Source of the DNA: Planctomycetaceae bacterium
GTDB lineage: Bacteria > Planctomycetota > Planctomycetia > Planctomycetales > Planctomycetaceae
NCBI GenBank assembly: GCA_021732995.1
Contig: JAKFWA010000107.1
Location: 17,650-81,649 of the forward strand
Length of the DNA: 64,000 bases
Direction of reading: 5' to 3'
The notes under the pieces are model-generated. The model worked only from the letters and a program-made list of their open reading frames with translations. It searched no databases and was not told where the DNA came from. A program made the position numbers and the translations under genes. Of the stretch, positions 10,101 through 19,023 are shown piece by piece (within the stretch, counting starts at the first letter, position 1; each line of letters starts with the position of its first letter).

Positions 10101-10192
10101 CATTTCACTAGCGAGCCAATCAACTCAGGGCGGCTTATCCGTATACGAGCATGACAGTGAGGACACGTCGCACGAAGATTTGCAGAAGACAT
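7175..10192 (-). CDS. Zinc-ribbon, membrane-anchored HEAT-repeat protein
   Basis: The ATG at 10192 gives MSSANLRATCPHCHARIRIS. This start is preferred over the one eight codons upstream because the zinc ribbon (CPHC and CPGC, residues 10-35) then sits at the N-terminus, as in MJ0042-type ribbons. Residues about 45-125 are acidic and low in complexity. A single membrane helix near 160-185 (VSVGCALIAFLTSVALP) would place the rest outside the cytoplasm. From about residue 230 to the end, degenerate alpha-helical HEAT-like repeats predominate (for example GPAAIPKLVEQLKTGK and SESALSPLVELLRHH near the C-terminus). This architecture usually means a protein-binding scaffold. The neighbour 40 bases downstream has the same ribbon-plus-membrane design, so the two may act together. 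Confidence 0.8.
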   Translation of the reverse strand: MSSANLRATCPHCHARIRISRPELIGSLVKCPGCSQSFRIEIPQRESSPAEPPEEAETTSEETYSLQRSTKTPPISLETTAEPEDEVEDLEYVDDGEVDSDDAALDEDDFNAEGDDDLEDVYEDEPTDRKRRTQKTVASADTDQARSTSSRTGELAAKVSVGCALIAFLTSVALPTNSPEITRYGTLPTDAPVSELAGPVNHKKLAQGSFEGSESDLLSVMDAIIAKKSTLPRGTQQEIVARAMKDDRVEVLLRTTTFWNYEFSAKMASHPNDRVAQAALRNMLQLEPHLRANILLNAYEHAITQGREPKLIRDALLGLPDEEWQSGAKNAKTDIAFEFYGQHGGLRALLELLALKDQSLDAAKPRTSPALTAAIESIWKRVLVLAQEGEVRIDGNDVQLGRAGKGLTTTQLLKLDVPPEFRKPFALAIETWASPVNINAFIHLSAKLGSRSMTEVVSGLAIDNGKIPQKWFQQLSKVTHPQIGDAMIAAFLNKQWPSYSNADVDWALVAAQSITSSDQDVVVISAEILNGQVRPDGSAGDKRSIGPSIVGKLNEAAKTGERAQVTIDSIFRSSKDYLPLCPQAYLVSPLDAQKALALPQSWKTNEIVLGPEVAPILRALCLSPPSSTPGLSQWEMAQSTSILALAAILRVDSACRDDVLTIARGLLGAADVRTRAAVGDLLLTAGEPSDVILVMRGLTDARLRPLVSQALQGWRTENHQALLVEMLQGSQDDGLSLAILQILSVRGTVDSLDVVKKFANGNPAVAKAADRAIELIENRKNYPPARSETAPFFNALLNYIRRRDAVEEGDLAKAITALETEDALLQSQTLAWMKRKDFGVAGHPEVAAACLKLIDSPNIAVACFATVTYAKSAGPAAIPKLVEQLKTGKPFRAEAAAEALSEIDSESALSPLVELLRHHETRSLGRAALRRQAARNLDPVIAAVQPLIADSDFGLATAAGFVIAEVGRPEDVKLLEQILQKHPYLLSFVAEMQAAPSQRPKASSQ

Positions 10193-10331
10193 TGTCGAAC
10201 CGACTCCGTGTATCAATTGTTACAGAGCGATAGAGCCTTACCGCGAGGGTCGCCCAAAAGCATGACGTCGTCTATTGCTCCAGAGGAATGCTAAGGGCGG
10301 CAATTCTAAGGTGCCCTAAGCTCGACTTTTG

Positions 10332-10802
10332 TCATCCTGACACGACGCTAACAGCCCCGTCCGTGAGTGCTAACCGTTGCTGCAACGACCCAATCAAAAT
10401 ATTCCCTTCGCGAAGCCGCTCGCTCAACCCATTGATCAACTCCATCTGCTTGCCAAGCATCTCCGTCTGCTGAGCGATCTGCTGATTCTTGATCTGCAAC
10501 TCTTCCCGCAATATCGCGAGCAACTCACTCTGTCCACCCCCGCCCGTTGCGTGTGCCGCCGCTCCTGTTCTTTCCGCCTGTGAAACGACGGGAATCTCCC
10601 GCTTCAAAAGTTCCTCACTAATCCGCCAAGCGAAGTTCTCACCTTTCATTCTCAAAGCTTGTGCGTCGTCCACACTCGGCGAAACATGCACCCGATCCAC
10701 ATGCCCGTCATCCCGAACAATCGGATAAATCACCCGCCGAACCGAACTCGCCGACTTACCCGTGAGCTTCGCCGCTTCCTTGACCGTCAGAAATGTCGTC
10801 AT
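10332..10802 (-). CDS. Small helix-turn-helix protein with C-terminal coiled coil
   Basis: From the ATG at 10802 the 156-residue product begins TTFLTVKEAAKLTGKSASSV, an excisionase- or MerR-like helix-turn-helix. The longer frame (to 10889) adds an unlikely leader. A linker (GGGGQ) separates the DNA-binding part from a glutamine-rich heptad region, EELQIKNQQIAQQTEMLGKQ and then MELINGLSERLREG. The layout resembles small DNA-binding proteins from plasmid or phage control regions, where the coiled coil drives oligomerisation. It is next to an Uma2 remnant and an insertion sequence, which fits an accessory origin. The function is unknown. Confidence 0.65.
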   Translation of the reverse strand: MTTFLTVKEAAKLTGKSASSVRRVIYPIVRDDGHVDRVHVSPSVDDAQALRMKGENFAWRISEELLKREIPVVSQAERTGAAAHATGGGGQSELLAILREELQIKNQQIAQQTEMLGKQMELINGLSERLREGNILIGSLQQRLALTDGAVSVVSG

Positions 10803-11280
10803 CGTGGAGTGGGGGAGTGATCCTTCCGAGCCTACCACGCCGAGACGCCTTGGCAAGAGTTTCCAACACCCTTCCACACACGCTCTCACGCTACATTCTC
10901 AACACCTTCCACGGCAGCTTTCAAATCAAAACAACCCGCTTCCAAACCGGCCTTTGTCGGTATTGCCGGAACCATCCCGAAACGCTGTCGGCAAGCCATC
11001 ACCCCTCGCTCCGTCCGTTGACCGTGTAGCGTTCAACGGAGAGTTTCCAGAGACGACACCACCATCAGTCATGACGACGTTCCAGAAACCATCGCGACAC
11101 GGCTTCCGAAAGGAGAGTCGAGTTGCTCGGTCGCTTGGGCAAGGGCTGAAAGCGCCATGCAATTTCGATTCAACAAACCACACGAAGCCATCTCGGAACG
11201 GTCTCCCATCTCAGTCACTCACTTTCTCAGTACGTCAGTCTTTGCAATTGATTCCGTATGGCAAACTCGATCCGTGCTAA
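10803..11280. other. Intergenic stretch, no gene recognised
   Basis: About 480 bases lie between the small helix-turn-helix gene and the Uma2 remnant. Open frames exist on both strands, but their translations have the composition of random sequence and no motif I recognise. It may hold the promoter of the helix-turn-helix gene. Confidence 0.4.
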
Positions 11281-11521
11281 TCAGGTCGAGGCAACTTTCA
11301 CAAACAGATCACCAACTCGACAGCGGAAGCCGGGCACAACCGCCTCTCCGCTCAGCGCATCTGAAGCGTGCAAACGCGAATCTGAACCCTCAGGACGATG
11401 GACGATCACGCTTTGCGTGCGCGGATAGATGACCCAAACCAGCTTCACACCTGCCGACAAATACTCTTCCAGCTTCTGTTCCAGGTCGTTCGCGTTCTCA
11501 TGTGGAGAGACCCCTTTGATA
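11281..11521 (-). pseudogene. Uma2-family endonuclease-like C-terminal remnant (5' end lost)
   Basis: The minus frame ending in TGA at 11281 reads KGVSPHENANDLEQKLEEYL, SAGVKLVWVIYPRTQSVIV, SGEAVVPGFRCRVGDLF. This is the C-terminal half of Uma2 (DUF820) proteins, which share the PD-(D/E)XK nuclease fold and are heavily expanded in cyanobacteria and planctomycetes. The start and N-terminal half are absent, because the frame runs into the left edge of the IS110-type element at about 11520. No matching N-terminal half was found on the other side of the element, so the loss is more than a simple insertion. Confidence 0.65.
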
Positions 11522-11524
11522 TCA

Positions 11525-12300
11525 ATGAAAGAGGGCTGTTGCTAAAGCGGAGCTGTTGCCCCAAGTTGGGCGAGGGAGTTTGCGTTTCCTCAGTCCCTCA
11601 GGAGCAGCACGATGATGTATCTGGGAATCGACCAGCACGCACGCCAACTGACGATCTCGCTACGAGACGAGAATGGCGACGTAATCCAGGCACGGCAGGT
11701 GTCGACGCAGCCCGAGAAGGTGCAAGCCTTCTTCACCGCGTTGACACGCGACTGTGCCGCGCGGGGCGAGTCGTTTATCGCGGTGGTGGAAGTCTGCGGG
11801 TTCAACGATTGGCTGCTCAAGCTGTTGCAGGATTATCGCTGCCATCGTGTGATCCTCATCCAACCCGAAGAGCGCAAGAAGCAGAAGACCGACCGGCGCG
11901 ATGCGTCGTCTCTGAGTGAGTTGTTGTGGGTGAATCGAGCGCGTTTCCTGGCCGGTAAGCCGGTACGTGGCTTGAGGCAGGTGGAGATTGGCAGCACGTC
12001 CGATCAAGAGGACCGGCGGCTGACGACACTCCGACAAGAGGCCAGCCAGGCTCGCGCGCAGATCATCAACAACATTAAGCACCTGTTGTGACGGCATAAC
12101 CAGCAAAGGAGCCTGCCGACGAAGACGTTTCCCATACGGGATGCGCCGGGTTGGCTCAAGTAATTCAGCTTACCGACGATTGATCGACTGGAGATGAATC
12201 ATCCGCTTGTGAATCTCGAACAGGCGCAGCAGCGGATCTTGGACTTGGAGAGCGGTGCGGCGAGAACAAGCAGGCCATTCGCTGTGCCCCATGTCTTGGA
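11525..12300 (+). mobile_element. Degenerate IS110-family insertion sequence
   Basis: The element contains the N-terminal two thirds of an IS110-type transposase with a leader of about 90 bases. IS110 elements lack conventional terminal inverted repeats, so the edges are approximate. The left edge is placed where the Uma2 frame breaks, and the right edge where similarity to the transposase fades. The C-terminal Tnp20 serine domain is missing, so it cannot be autonomous. Confidence 0.6.
11612..12260 (+). pseudogene. IS110-family transposase, interrupted and C-terminally truncated
   Basis: The frame opens MMYLGIDQHARQLTISLRDE, the DEDD (RuvC-like) domain of IS110 transposases. It continues with FIAVVEVCGFNDWLLKLL and KKQKTDRRDASSLSELL, which carry the expected acidic residues. 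It stops at TGA 12089-12091 after NIKHLL. The same frame then carries on recognisably (RHNQQRSLPTKTFPIRDAPG), meets a TAA at 12161-12163, and continues again (FSLPTIDRLEMNHPL) to about 12260. The C-terminal catalytic-serine domain is absent. Two nonsense mutations plus a deletion make it a clear pseudogene. Confidence 0.8.
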
Positions 12301-12321
12301 TCAATTACTTCATGGCGACGG

Positions 12322-12345
12322 GGAAGGGCCTTGAAAGGCCCTTCC
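12322..12345. terminator. Perfect 11-bp palindrome, terminator-like
   Basis: An 11-base stem with a two-base centre (GGAAGGGCCTT, GA, then the exact complement) lies 109 bases beyond the stop of the CsrA-receiver gene at 12454. No T-tract follows on either strand, so a classic intrinsic terminator is not certain. It could also be an insertion-sequence end or a REP-like element. Confidence 0.4.
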
Positions 12346-12453
12346 TCATGAAGGCTGAGAGGATCACTCCCCGGGCGCTGACCGTCATTGAGAAGCAAAC
12401 GAACCGATCACTTGCCCCTGAATTAAGGTGGTAATTCTCGCGGTCAAACAGGC

Positions 12454-13206
12454 TTAAGTACTGATCATCGCATACGGAACCTCATTGCCTCGCACAGCCT
12501 GCAATAGCGAATCAACGCGCACTGGTTTCATGAACCACCCATCGAGAGGAACGCTGTTCGACTCAAACTCACTCCGTGGTGAACCGCTCACAGCGAAGAC
12601 TCGCAGCGCATGCAGGCGGATGTCGTCGCGGACATTCTTCAAGAACGTCGGGCCATCAATTTCAGGCATGCGCATGTCGAGCAGGACGAGGTCGGGCAGT
12701 TCGTGTTCATGAAGATAGTCGAAGGCTTCGCGGCCATTGCTGGCAGTAGCGACTTCAATGCCACCTAAACGCAGGCACGTGGCAAGAAGTTCGCGCTCGT
12801 TAGCTTGGTCCTCCACGATTAAGACCTTAGGCGGAGTGCTATCGACGACCGTGTCTGGGGTAGATTGTTCGAGGTCCGTCAGTTCAGAAAACACTTCCGC
12901 GAGATTTCGCTCGGGATCGCCCGCTTGGCCAAGTTCTAGTTGGCGTTGCAAAATTTGCAGCTTGAGCATTAGGTGATTGAGCTTGTTGCGCCATGTATGG
13001 CGCCGCTCGCGGTCTTTGGAGGAAACCGTGAGGCTGTTTCCCGTGGCGCCCGTCTGGGCCAGCACTTCATCACGCACGACGGGAACATCATCGGGAGCTT
13101 CGATTCCCAAGCGCGTAACCGACCCGCGCGAACGTAGGACTTCGATGGCGATGCCGAGACTTGGGAACAAAACTTTTTGGCCGGGACGACGTGAGAGAAC
13201 TAGCAT
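12454..13206 (-). CDS. CsrA RNA-binding domain fused to a response-regulator receiver
   Basis: The start is the ATG at 13206, preceded by AAGGAAGG at a good distance; this puts MLVLSRRPGQKV at the N-terminus exactly as in CsrA. Residues 1-50 are a full CsrA domain with Leu4 and the Arg45 region (VTRLGIEAPDDVPVVRDEV) that binds GGA motifs in mRNA. Residues about 65-125 form a helical linker rich in leucine and glutamine. Residues about 127-245 are a receiver domain with the acidic pair Glu132-Asp133, the phosphorylatable Asp177 (LLDMRMPEIDG), Ser at FAVSGS and Lys227 (FMKP). CsrA is normally a free 60-70-residue dimer. This 250-residue fusion would let phosphorylation control RNA binding. It lies downstream of, and on the same strand as, a hybrid histidine kinase that could feed it. 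Confidence 0.9.
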   Translation of the reverse strand: MLVLSRRPGQKVLFPSLGIAIEVLRSRGSVTRLGIEAPDDVPVVRDEVLAQTGATGNSLTVSSKDRERRHTWRNKLNHLMLKLQILQRQLELGQAGDPERNLAEVFSELTDLEQSTPDTVVDSTPPKVLIVEDQANERELLATCLRLGGIEVATASNGREAFDYLHEHELPDLVLLDMRMPEIDGPTFLKNVRDDIRLHALRVFAVSGSPRSEFESNSVPLDGWFMKPVRVDSLLQAVRGNEVPYAMIST

Positions 13207-13240
13207 GGACGACCTTCCTTGGAAAAGACAAGACGCGTGT

Positions 13241-13259
13241 ACTGTCACCAAGTGACAGT
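13241..13259. promoter_or_regulatory. Perfect 8-bp inverted repeat upstream of the CsrA-receiver gene
   Basis: ACTGTCAC, three bases, GTGACAGT lies 35-53 bases before the start codon. It may be an operator, or an RNA hairpin in the leader. CsrA proteins often repress their own mRNA at GGA-containing hairpins, and the Shine-Dalgarno AAGGAAGG itself contains GGA, so autoregulation is plausible. The role is inferred. Confidence 0.4.
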
Positions 13260-13378
13260 CACAACGTCCGGGGGAGCGTCTTGCTCATCCGACACTGCCG
13301 TGTGTGCCCCAGACCGAGCCATCAGGAATCTAGCGGCCGGATTTCAGAGTTCAAGATCAATTGAGGCGGCACAGCAGA

Positions 13379-16300
13379 TCATTTCGTTCGTCCGACCTTC
13401 ACCAGGAGGGAATGGAGTTCGGCTCGCTTCAGAGGTTTGACGAGATGCACATCGAAGCCCGCCGCGATCGCTTTCTCGCGATCAGCTGGAAAGCCGTAGC
13501 CAGTAAGGGCGACCAGGTACGGAATCGGAGTTAGTTGGTTGGCGCGTATTCGTTGCGCAACCTCGAAGCCATCGAGACCGGGCAGGCCAATGTCGATGAG
13601 GGCGACTTCGGGCCGCCACTCGAGAATGAGTTCGATGCCTTGAAGTCCATCAGCGGCAGCTCGAACTTCATGGCCGTCGAGTTGCAACAGCGATTGCAAC
13701 GTGGAGCGACTGTCGGCGTTGTCTTCGACGATGGCGATGCGAAAGCAGCGTGATTTGTCACTCGCCGCAGAGGGCTCAGCATGACGCGGTGGAGTTACCG
13801 CGGCGCAAGTCAACAGTGGCAGACGAACCGTAAATTCACTCCCTTGGTTGTGACCGGCGCTTGCTGCGACGACCGATCCGCCGTGCAGTTCGACGATCGC
13901 TTTGACGAGCGTCAGGCCGACCCCCATGCCGCCGTCGGCGCGGTCGAGCGTTTCGTTGGATTGGACGAAGAGATCGAAGACTCTGCCGAGCATCTCCACA
14001 GATATGCCAACGCCGTTGTCTTTGACTCGAATGATCGCCTGGCCGTCTTCTTCGCTAAGCCGGACGGAAATCGTGCCGCCTGGGGGCGAGTATTTGGCCG
14101 CGTTCTTCAACAGGTTGATGAGGACTTGCTGCAAGCGCGCGGGGTCACCGTCCACGCGAGCGGCTGAATCGATGCCAATCACATCGAGGCGTCGCTCGCG
14201 AGCGGTTACGAGCGGTTGAACCGCATCCATCGCATCTGAAATCACCTCGGACAGCAAACAATCTTGGCGGCGGAGCACGATTTTGTTTTGCGTGACTCGC
14301 GCTACGTCGAGCAGATCGTCCAAGAGAAGCCGCATTTGTTCCGATTGGCGGCGGACGACCTGGGAGGCGGCGTAGCTGCGCTCATCGTTGCTGGTCGTCT
14401 GGTCGAGTATTTGAGCGGCATTGAGGATTGCACCGAGTGGGTTGCGCAGTTCGTGCGAGAGCATCGCCAGGAAGTGATCGCGGTTGCGGATCGCTTGCTG
14501 GAGGTTGGATTCCGCCTTCTTCAAAGGCGATATATCGATTAACGACAGGACGACTCCGTCGAGTGCTGCGGCACTGATGCGGTATGACAGGATGCGCAGG
14601 AAGTAACAGTTGCCGTCGCGGTCATGGATTTCTTTCTCCACTGGCGTGCCGCAGTCCAGCACTTGTTGCAGCGAGTCTATCAGCGGTTCGTCGAGCAGAT
14701 TCGTGAAGCCGGTGATGGGTCGCCCGATGTCCTGTGGCAGCAAGTTGAACAGCTTGCCGATTCGCGGAGTGAATCGGCGGATGCAGAGATTGCGATCGAG
14801 AAACAAGATGCCGACATCGGTCGCCAGCAGCAGGTTTTCGAGGTCCGCCGTGACTTGTGTCAGCTCTTCGATCTTGTGCTGGTACTCGGCGTTGACGGTG
14901 TATAGTTCTTCATTCACCGAGTGCAGCTCCTCGTTGGTGCTTTGCAGTTGTTCGTTCGAGGCGACGAGTTCCTCGTTCGTCGCCTGCAGCTCTTCGTTGC
15001 TGGATTCCTGCTCTTCGATCATCGCTTGCAGGTTTTCGCGCGTGTGGCCGAGTTCCTGCTCGAGAGCATGAATCTGCTCGCGCGAGGCGACCCCCAGGTC
15101 GATGGCAGCTTCGTCGCGCGGCGGCGCGTGCTGTTCCATCTCTTCAAGGATGATGAGAAAACTCGTCAGGCCAGAAATGCGATCGTGCAACGGTTTGACC
15201 GTCAGCCGCGTCAGCGACTCGCCACCCTCTTCGGACGGGACGCGAATGCCGGTGAAGACGACCGGGACCAATTGCTTCTCCGCGCGCGCCAACGCGCCGA
15301 GCAGGATCATCTTGAGTTCGCTGTCGACGAGCTCGAGTAACTGCGTCGTGGCTCGCCCGTCGCGAACGCGGAGATACTTGCCCGCTCCGCCAAAGCTGTG
15401 GACCAGCTCCTTGCGGTCGTTGATGAGGAAGCTCGGCGGCATGTGCTCTTCGAGCAGCCGGTCATACACCGCTTGCTGGAGGCGATCGGACGCGGCGGCG
15501 CTCGACGCATACGCCATGTTGATGCGAGGTCTCTGCGGCGGCCCGGAGGGAAGTAGCAGACGAAAGTCGGGACGCAACCGCACATCACGACGTTTGCGGT
15601 ACACCTTCCAGTGGTCATCGACCGGCTCGAACTCGTCGGACAGATCGCCGGGGCTTTCGCTCGGCCCCATGAACATCACGCCCCCCGCCTTCAGGCCGAA
15701 GTGAAATAGGGAGAGCACTTTTTTCTGTGCCGACGGCTGCAAGTAGATCAGCAAGTTGCGGCACGAAATTAAATCGAGCCGCGTAAACGGCGCGTCCTTC
15801 AGCAGATCGTGCGGAGCAAACACGATCATCTTGCGAATGTGCGGCACGACCTGAAAGCCGTCTCCCTTGCGGACGAAGAATTGCTCGCGGCGTTGTGGGC
15901 TGACGGCGTTTAAAGCCTCTTCTGAGTAGATACCTACACTTGCAATGTCGAGCGACGCTCGATGCGCGTCGGTCGCAAAGATGCGCACGGTCGGCTGCCG
16001 ATTCATCGTCGAGAGTTGCTCGTGAATGAGGATCGCCAGCGAGTACGCCTCTTCGCCAGTCGCACAGCCCGCGACCCACACGCGAAACTCCTGATCGTCC
16101 TCGACGGCCGCGAGTAGCCTTGGCAGTTCGTCGATTGCCAGCCGATGAAATGCCTCGCGGTCTCGGAAGAATTGCGTGACGCCGATCAGCAAGTCTTTGT
16201 AAAGCTGATTCAGCTCAGCACTGTTCTCCGCGAGCCGCTCGACGTACTGCTCGACATCGAGCGATTGATTCAACAGCAGCCGGCGCTCAACGCGGCGCGT

Positions 16301-17059
16301 GACGGTGCTCGGCTTGTACTGGCTGAAGTCGATGCCATATTCGGCTCGCAACATGCGAAAGATCGCCTGCAAGCCAACTTCGGGGACGGATGGCAGCTCA
16401 TCGCTGCCGAGTTCCGGCGAGCGACGCAAACGCACGAGCTTAAGAATCGCATCCGGCATGTCGGCGGCCGGCAAGACCAGATCCACGAGTCCGGTCTCGC
16501 GAGCACTGCGCGGCATCCCGTCGAACTTCGCCGACTCTTCACTTTGAGCGACGATCAATCCGCCCGCTTCGTGGATGTCCCGAATTCCGCGCGAGCCATC
16601 GCTCCCGGTGCCCGACAGAATGACGCCAATCGAACGGCTGCCAAAATCCTGAGCCAACGAACGCAAGAAGCGATCAATCGGCAACGCGAATCCCTGCGAC
16701 GGGTCTTTGTCCGTGAGAAACAACCGCCCGGCCGACTGAATCATCTCTTTGCGCGGCGGCATCAGGAAGATCGCATTCGGCCGCAGTTCGATCCCGTCTT
16801 CCACGCGGACAATCGGGATGCGAGTTCGCCGTGCGAGCAACTCATCCATCATGCTCTTAAAGTCGGGCGACAGGTGCTGCACGACAACAAAGCAAAGCCG
16901 CGAGTCCTCCGGCATGTGCTCGAAGAATTGTTCGAGAGCCTCCAGGCCGCCGGCCGAAGCTCCGATGCCGACCACATAGAATGGTTCGCCGTTCGGGGCG
17001 ACTGGTAACACTGCGTTGATTTCCAGAATTTGTTTTTCGCTCGCATGTTGAGTGTTCAT
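13379..17059 (-). CDS. CheB-CheR-PAS hybrid histidine kinase with C-terminal receiver
   Basis: The 1226-residue protein has these domains in order. A CheB methylesterase domain (about 25-215) carries Ser35 (GASAGG), His62 (VVVQHLSPD) and Asp154 ([10 protein letters not shown]). A CheR methyltransferase domain (about 225-490) contains [12 protein letters not shown] and the SAM-binding [15 protein letters not shown] coiled coil rich in [20 protein letters not shown] falls near 665-745, then a PAS domain (about 745-855). A HisKA domain has phospho-acceptor His869 ([10 protein letters not shown]). HATPase_c (about 975-1090) has the N-box [13 protein letters not shown], and the terminal receiver has Asp1156 ([11 protein letters not shown]). 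All catalytic residues I could check are present. No N-terminal transmembrane segment is seen, so it is probably cytoplasmic. No other chemotaxis gene lies near. Its receiver and the CsrA-receiver downstream suggest a branched phosphorelay. Confidence 0.92.
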   Translation of the reverse strand: MNTQHASEKQILEINAVLPVAPNGEPFYVVGIGASAGGLEALEQFFEHMPEDSRLCFVVVQHLSPDFKSMMDELLARRTRIPIVRVEDGIELRPNAIFLMPPRKEMIQSAGRLFLTDKDPSQGFALPIDRFLRSLAQDFGSRSIGVILSGTGSDGSRGIRDIHEAGGLIVAQSEESAKFDGMPRSARETGLVDLVLPAADMPDAILKLVRLRRSPELGSDELPSVPEVGLQAIFRMLRAEYGIDFSQYKPSTVTRRVERRLLLNQSLDVEQYVERLAENSAELNQLYKDLLIGVTQFFRDREAFHRLAIDELPRLLAAVEDDQEFRVWVAGCATGEEAYSLAILIHEQLSTMNRQPTVRIFATDAHRASLDIASVGIYSEEALNAVSPQRREQFFVRKGDGFQVVPHIRKMIVFAPHDLLKDAPFTRLDLISCRNLLIYLQPSAQKKVLSLFHFGLKAGGVMFMGPSESPGDLSDEFEPVDDHWKVYRKRRDVRLRPDFRLLLPSGPPQRPRINMAYASSAAASDRLQQAVYDRLLEEHMPPSFLINDRKELVHSFGGAGKYLRVRDGRATTQLLELVDSELKMILLGALARAEKQLVPVVFTGIRVPSEEGGESLTRLTVKPLHDRISGLTSFLIILEEMEQHAPPRDEAAIDLGVASREQIHALEQELGHTRENLQAMIEEQESSNEELQATNEELVASNEQLQSTNEELHSVNEELYTVNAEYQHKIEELTQVTADLENLLLATDVGILFLDRNLCIRRFTPRIGKLFNLLPQDIGRPITGFTNLLDEPLIDSLQQVLDCGTPVEKEIHDRDGNCYFLRILSYRISAAALDGVVLSLIDISPLKKAESNLQQAIRNRDHFLAMLSHELRNPLGAILNAAQILDQTTSNDERSYAASQVVRRQSEQMRLLLDDLLDVARVTQNKIVLRRQDCLLSEVISDAMDAVQPLVTARERRLDVIGIDSAARVDGDPARLQQVLINLLKNAAKYSPPGGTISVRLSEEDGQAIIRVKDNGVGISVEMLGRVFDLFVQSNETLDRADGGMGVGLTLVKAIVELHGGSVVAASAGHNQGSEFTVRLPLLTCAAVTPPRHAEPSAASDKSRCFRIAIVEDNADSRSTLQSLLQLDGHEVRAAADGLQGIELILEWRPEVALIDIGLPGLDGFEVAQRIRANQLTPIPYLVALTGYGFPADREKAIAAGFDVHLVKPLKRAELHSLLVKVGRTK

Positions 17060-17109
17060 CTTTGAACCTCAGGATGTGGCGACCATCTGAAAAGAACTCC
17101 CTGATTTTG

Positions 17110-17174
17110 GTAGCCACGTTCGCCAGAACGTGGGGGTTTCGCTGTTGAATCCACGTTTTGGCGAATGTGGCTAC
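17110..17174. repeat. Inverted-repeat hairpin element between the hybrid kinase and htrA
   Basis: Arms of 24 bases at 17110-17133 and 17151-17174 are inverted repeats with two mismatches and a 17-base loop. Both begin from the motif GTAGCCAC-TTCGCCA-AACG. It lies downstream of the htrA stop (17288) and just upstream of the kinase start (17059). It could act as a terminator for htrA or be a mobile REP/MITE-like element. Confidence 0.7.
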
Positions 17175-17287
17175 GGCATGAGCAGGACAGAACTGCGTGC
17201 CACGGATCTTCGAGCCGTGCAATTGAGAAGTGTTGTGAGATTCCCAACACGGAGAAGCTGGCCGCGGCACGCAGCGAATCGCTGCCG

Positions 17288-18790
17288 TTAGCGACTCTTC
17301 AGAAACACAAAGCGTCGATGATTGCCGTCCAATACTTGCAGCCGCAATCCGGCAGACAGGTCTTGTCCGGCGAGCACATCGCGGAAGCCGCGAGCATCCA
17401 TCACTTCTCGGTCGTTGACCGACACAATGACCTGTTCGGGTTTCAGACCCGCTCGTGCCGCCCAACCGCCCGTCGTGACGTCGCGCACAACAACGCCCTT
17501 TTGGTTCTCGGTGTAGCCGAGTTGCCGTGCCAGTTCGGGAGTCAGCGTTTGTACGCTCAGTCCCAAGTCGGTCGAAGTCGATTGTCCTTGATCGGCATTG
17601 AGCACCACCTTGTCATCGAGCAACCCGATCTGCACGGGGATGGTCTGCCGCTTGCCGTCTCGGAAAATCTCGACATCAACCGTCGAGTCAGGATGTGTCT
17701 CCGCAACGGTGTTGCGGAGTTGTCGCGCGTGATTCATCGTCCGCCCATTGAAGTGGATGATGATGTCGCCAGACTTGAGCCCCGCCTTTTCGGCAGGGCC
17801 GCCTTTGGAGACGTCGCTGACCAGCACACCATCACGACCGTCGTAATTGAACGACTTCGCCAGTTCTTTTGTCAGATCCTGAATGGCGGCTCCCAGGAAT
17901 CCCCGTTCAATTTTTCCATCGGGTATCAGGTCCTCCATAATCGACTTGGCAAGATTGCTGGGAATGGCGAAGCCGATTCCGGCACTCGTACCTGACCGCG
18001 ACGCAATCGCCGTATTGATGCCGACTACCTCGCCACGCAAATTGACCAGCGGGCCGCCGCTGTTGCCTGGATTGACGGCCGCGTCGGTTTGTAAAAAGTT
18101 TTCGTAATCGGTGATTCCCACCGAATCTCTCCCTGTGGCGCTGATGATGCCCGCCGTGACGGTGTTCTCAAGCCCAAAGGGACCACCCACGGCGATCACC
18201 CAATCGCCGACACGCGCCTGTTCAGAATTCGCTAGGCGCGCCGCCGCGAGATTTCCGGCCTCGATTTTCAAGACAGCCACATCAGTCTTAGGGTCTGTTC
18301 CAACCACCTTGGCTTGATGCTCGATATTGTCCTGAGTCTTCACAACAACGCGATCGGCATCAGCGACGACGTGGTTATTCGTCAGTACGTAGCCGTCAGG
18401 GCTCACGATCACGCCACTACCATAGCCTTGTTGAATGGACTTCTGACTGGGTGAGGGTGTGTTGAAAAACTTGCTGAAATCCTCGCCGAAGTACCGACGG
18501 AACTGGTCCGGCAACATTGGTTGCACGAATTGCTGACCAATTCGCAGATTCTTTTCCGCAGTGACGCTGACCACCGCGGGGCGGATCGCCTCGGTCGCAT
18601 TGCGAAAGGCATTGGACAGATCATCCGCATGCCGCAGGGATTCGGTGTCGATGGCTTTCAGCGGGTTAGATTGAGACGCAGAATTGTCATTTGCGGTCAG
18701 AAAGGCCGTGGTGCCAGCACTGACTAGAATGACCAGGAATATGAAGAAAAGATTCGCGACCCAACGTGGGACAGTAATCGAACGGTTCAT
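17288..18790 (-). CDS. htrA: HtrA/DegP-type periplasmic serine protease with two PDZ domains
   Basis: The 500-residue protein has an N-terminal signal or anchor helix (residues 11-32), then a trypsin-like domain with the complete triad: His140 (VLTNNHVV), Asp170 (DPKTDVAVLK) and Ser244 (NPGNSGGPL). Two PDZ domains follow, at about 285-380 (GFLGAAIQDLTKELAKSF) and 400-495 (LGLSVQTLTPELARQLGY). This is the normal layout of DegP/DegQ, the envelope protease-chaperone that clears misfolded proteins outside the cytoplasm. AAGGAG precedes the ATG at 18790 at a good distance. It lies 233 bases downstream of an Hsp20 gene on the same strand, so the two may form a heat or envelope stress unit. Confidence 0.93.
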   Translation of the reverse strand: MNRSITVPRWVANLFFIFLVILVSAGTTAFLTANDNSASQSNPLKAIDTESLRHADDLSNAFRNATEAIRPAVVSVTAEKNLRIGQQFVQPMLPDQFRRYFGEDFSKFFNTPSPSQKSIQQGYGSGVIVSPDGYVLTNNHVVADADRVVVKTQDNIEHQAKVVGTDPKTDVAVLKIEAGNLAAARLANSEQARVGDWVIAVGGPFGLENTVTAGIISATGRDSVGITDYENFLQTDAAVNPGNSGGPLVNLRGEVVGINTAIASRSGTSAGIGFAIPSNLAKSIMEDLIPDGKIERGFLGAAIQDLTKELAKSFNYDGRDGVLVSDVSKGGPAEKAGLKSGDIIIHFNGRTMNHARQLRNTVAETHPDSTVDVEIFRDGKRQTIPVQIGLLDDKVVLNADQGQSTSTDLGLSVQTLTPELARQLGYTENQKGVVVRDVTTGGWAARAGLKPEQVIVSVNDREVMDARGFRDVLAGQDLSAGLRLQVLDGNHRRFVFLKSR

Positions 18791-19023
18791 GGCAATTGCT
18801 CCTTTCTATCGACTCGCGCGGCAAAAACGCCGGCTCAGTAAGTCTTGAGAGATAGACTTCGTGGCAGACTTTGGTCGCGTCCGAAAAGGGTCGAAGTCGT
18901 CGCGCTGACGCGAGCGGCGTCAGATAGGAGAAGAAGTCCGCCAGCGCGAGCGAGGCCACACAGCCCCACTCGCGCCGCGAACATCAGCGGAGAGACGTCA
19001 GGCACACTCCAACACAGACACAC

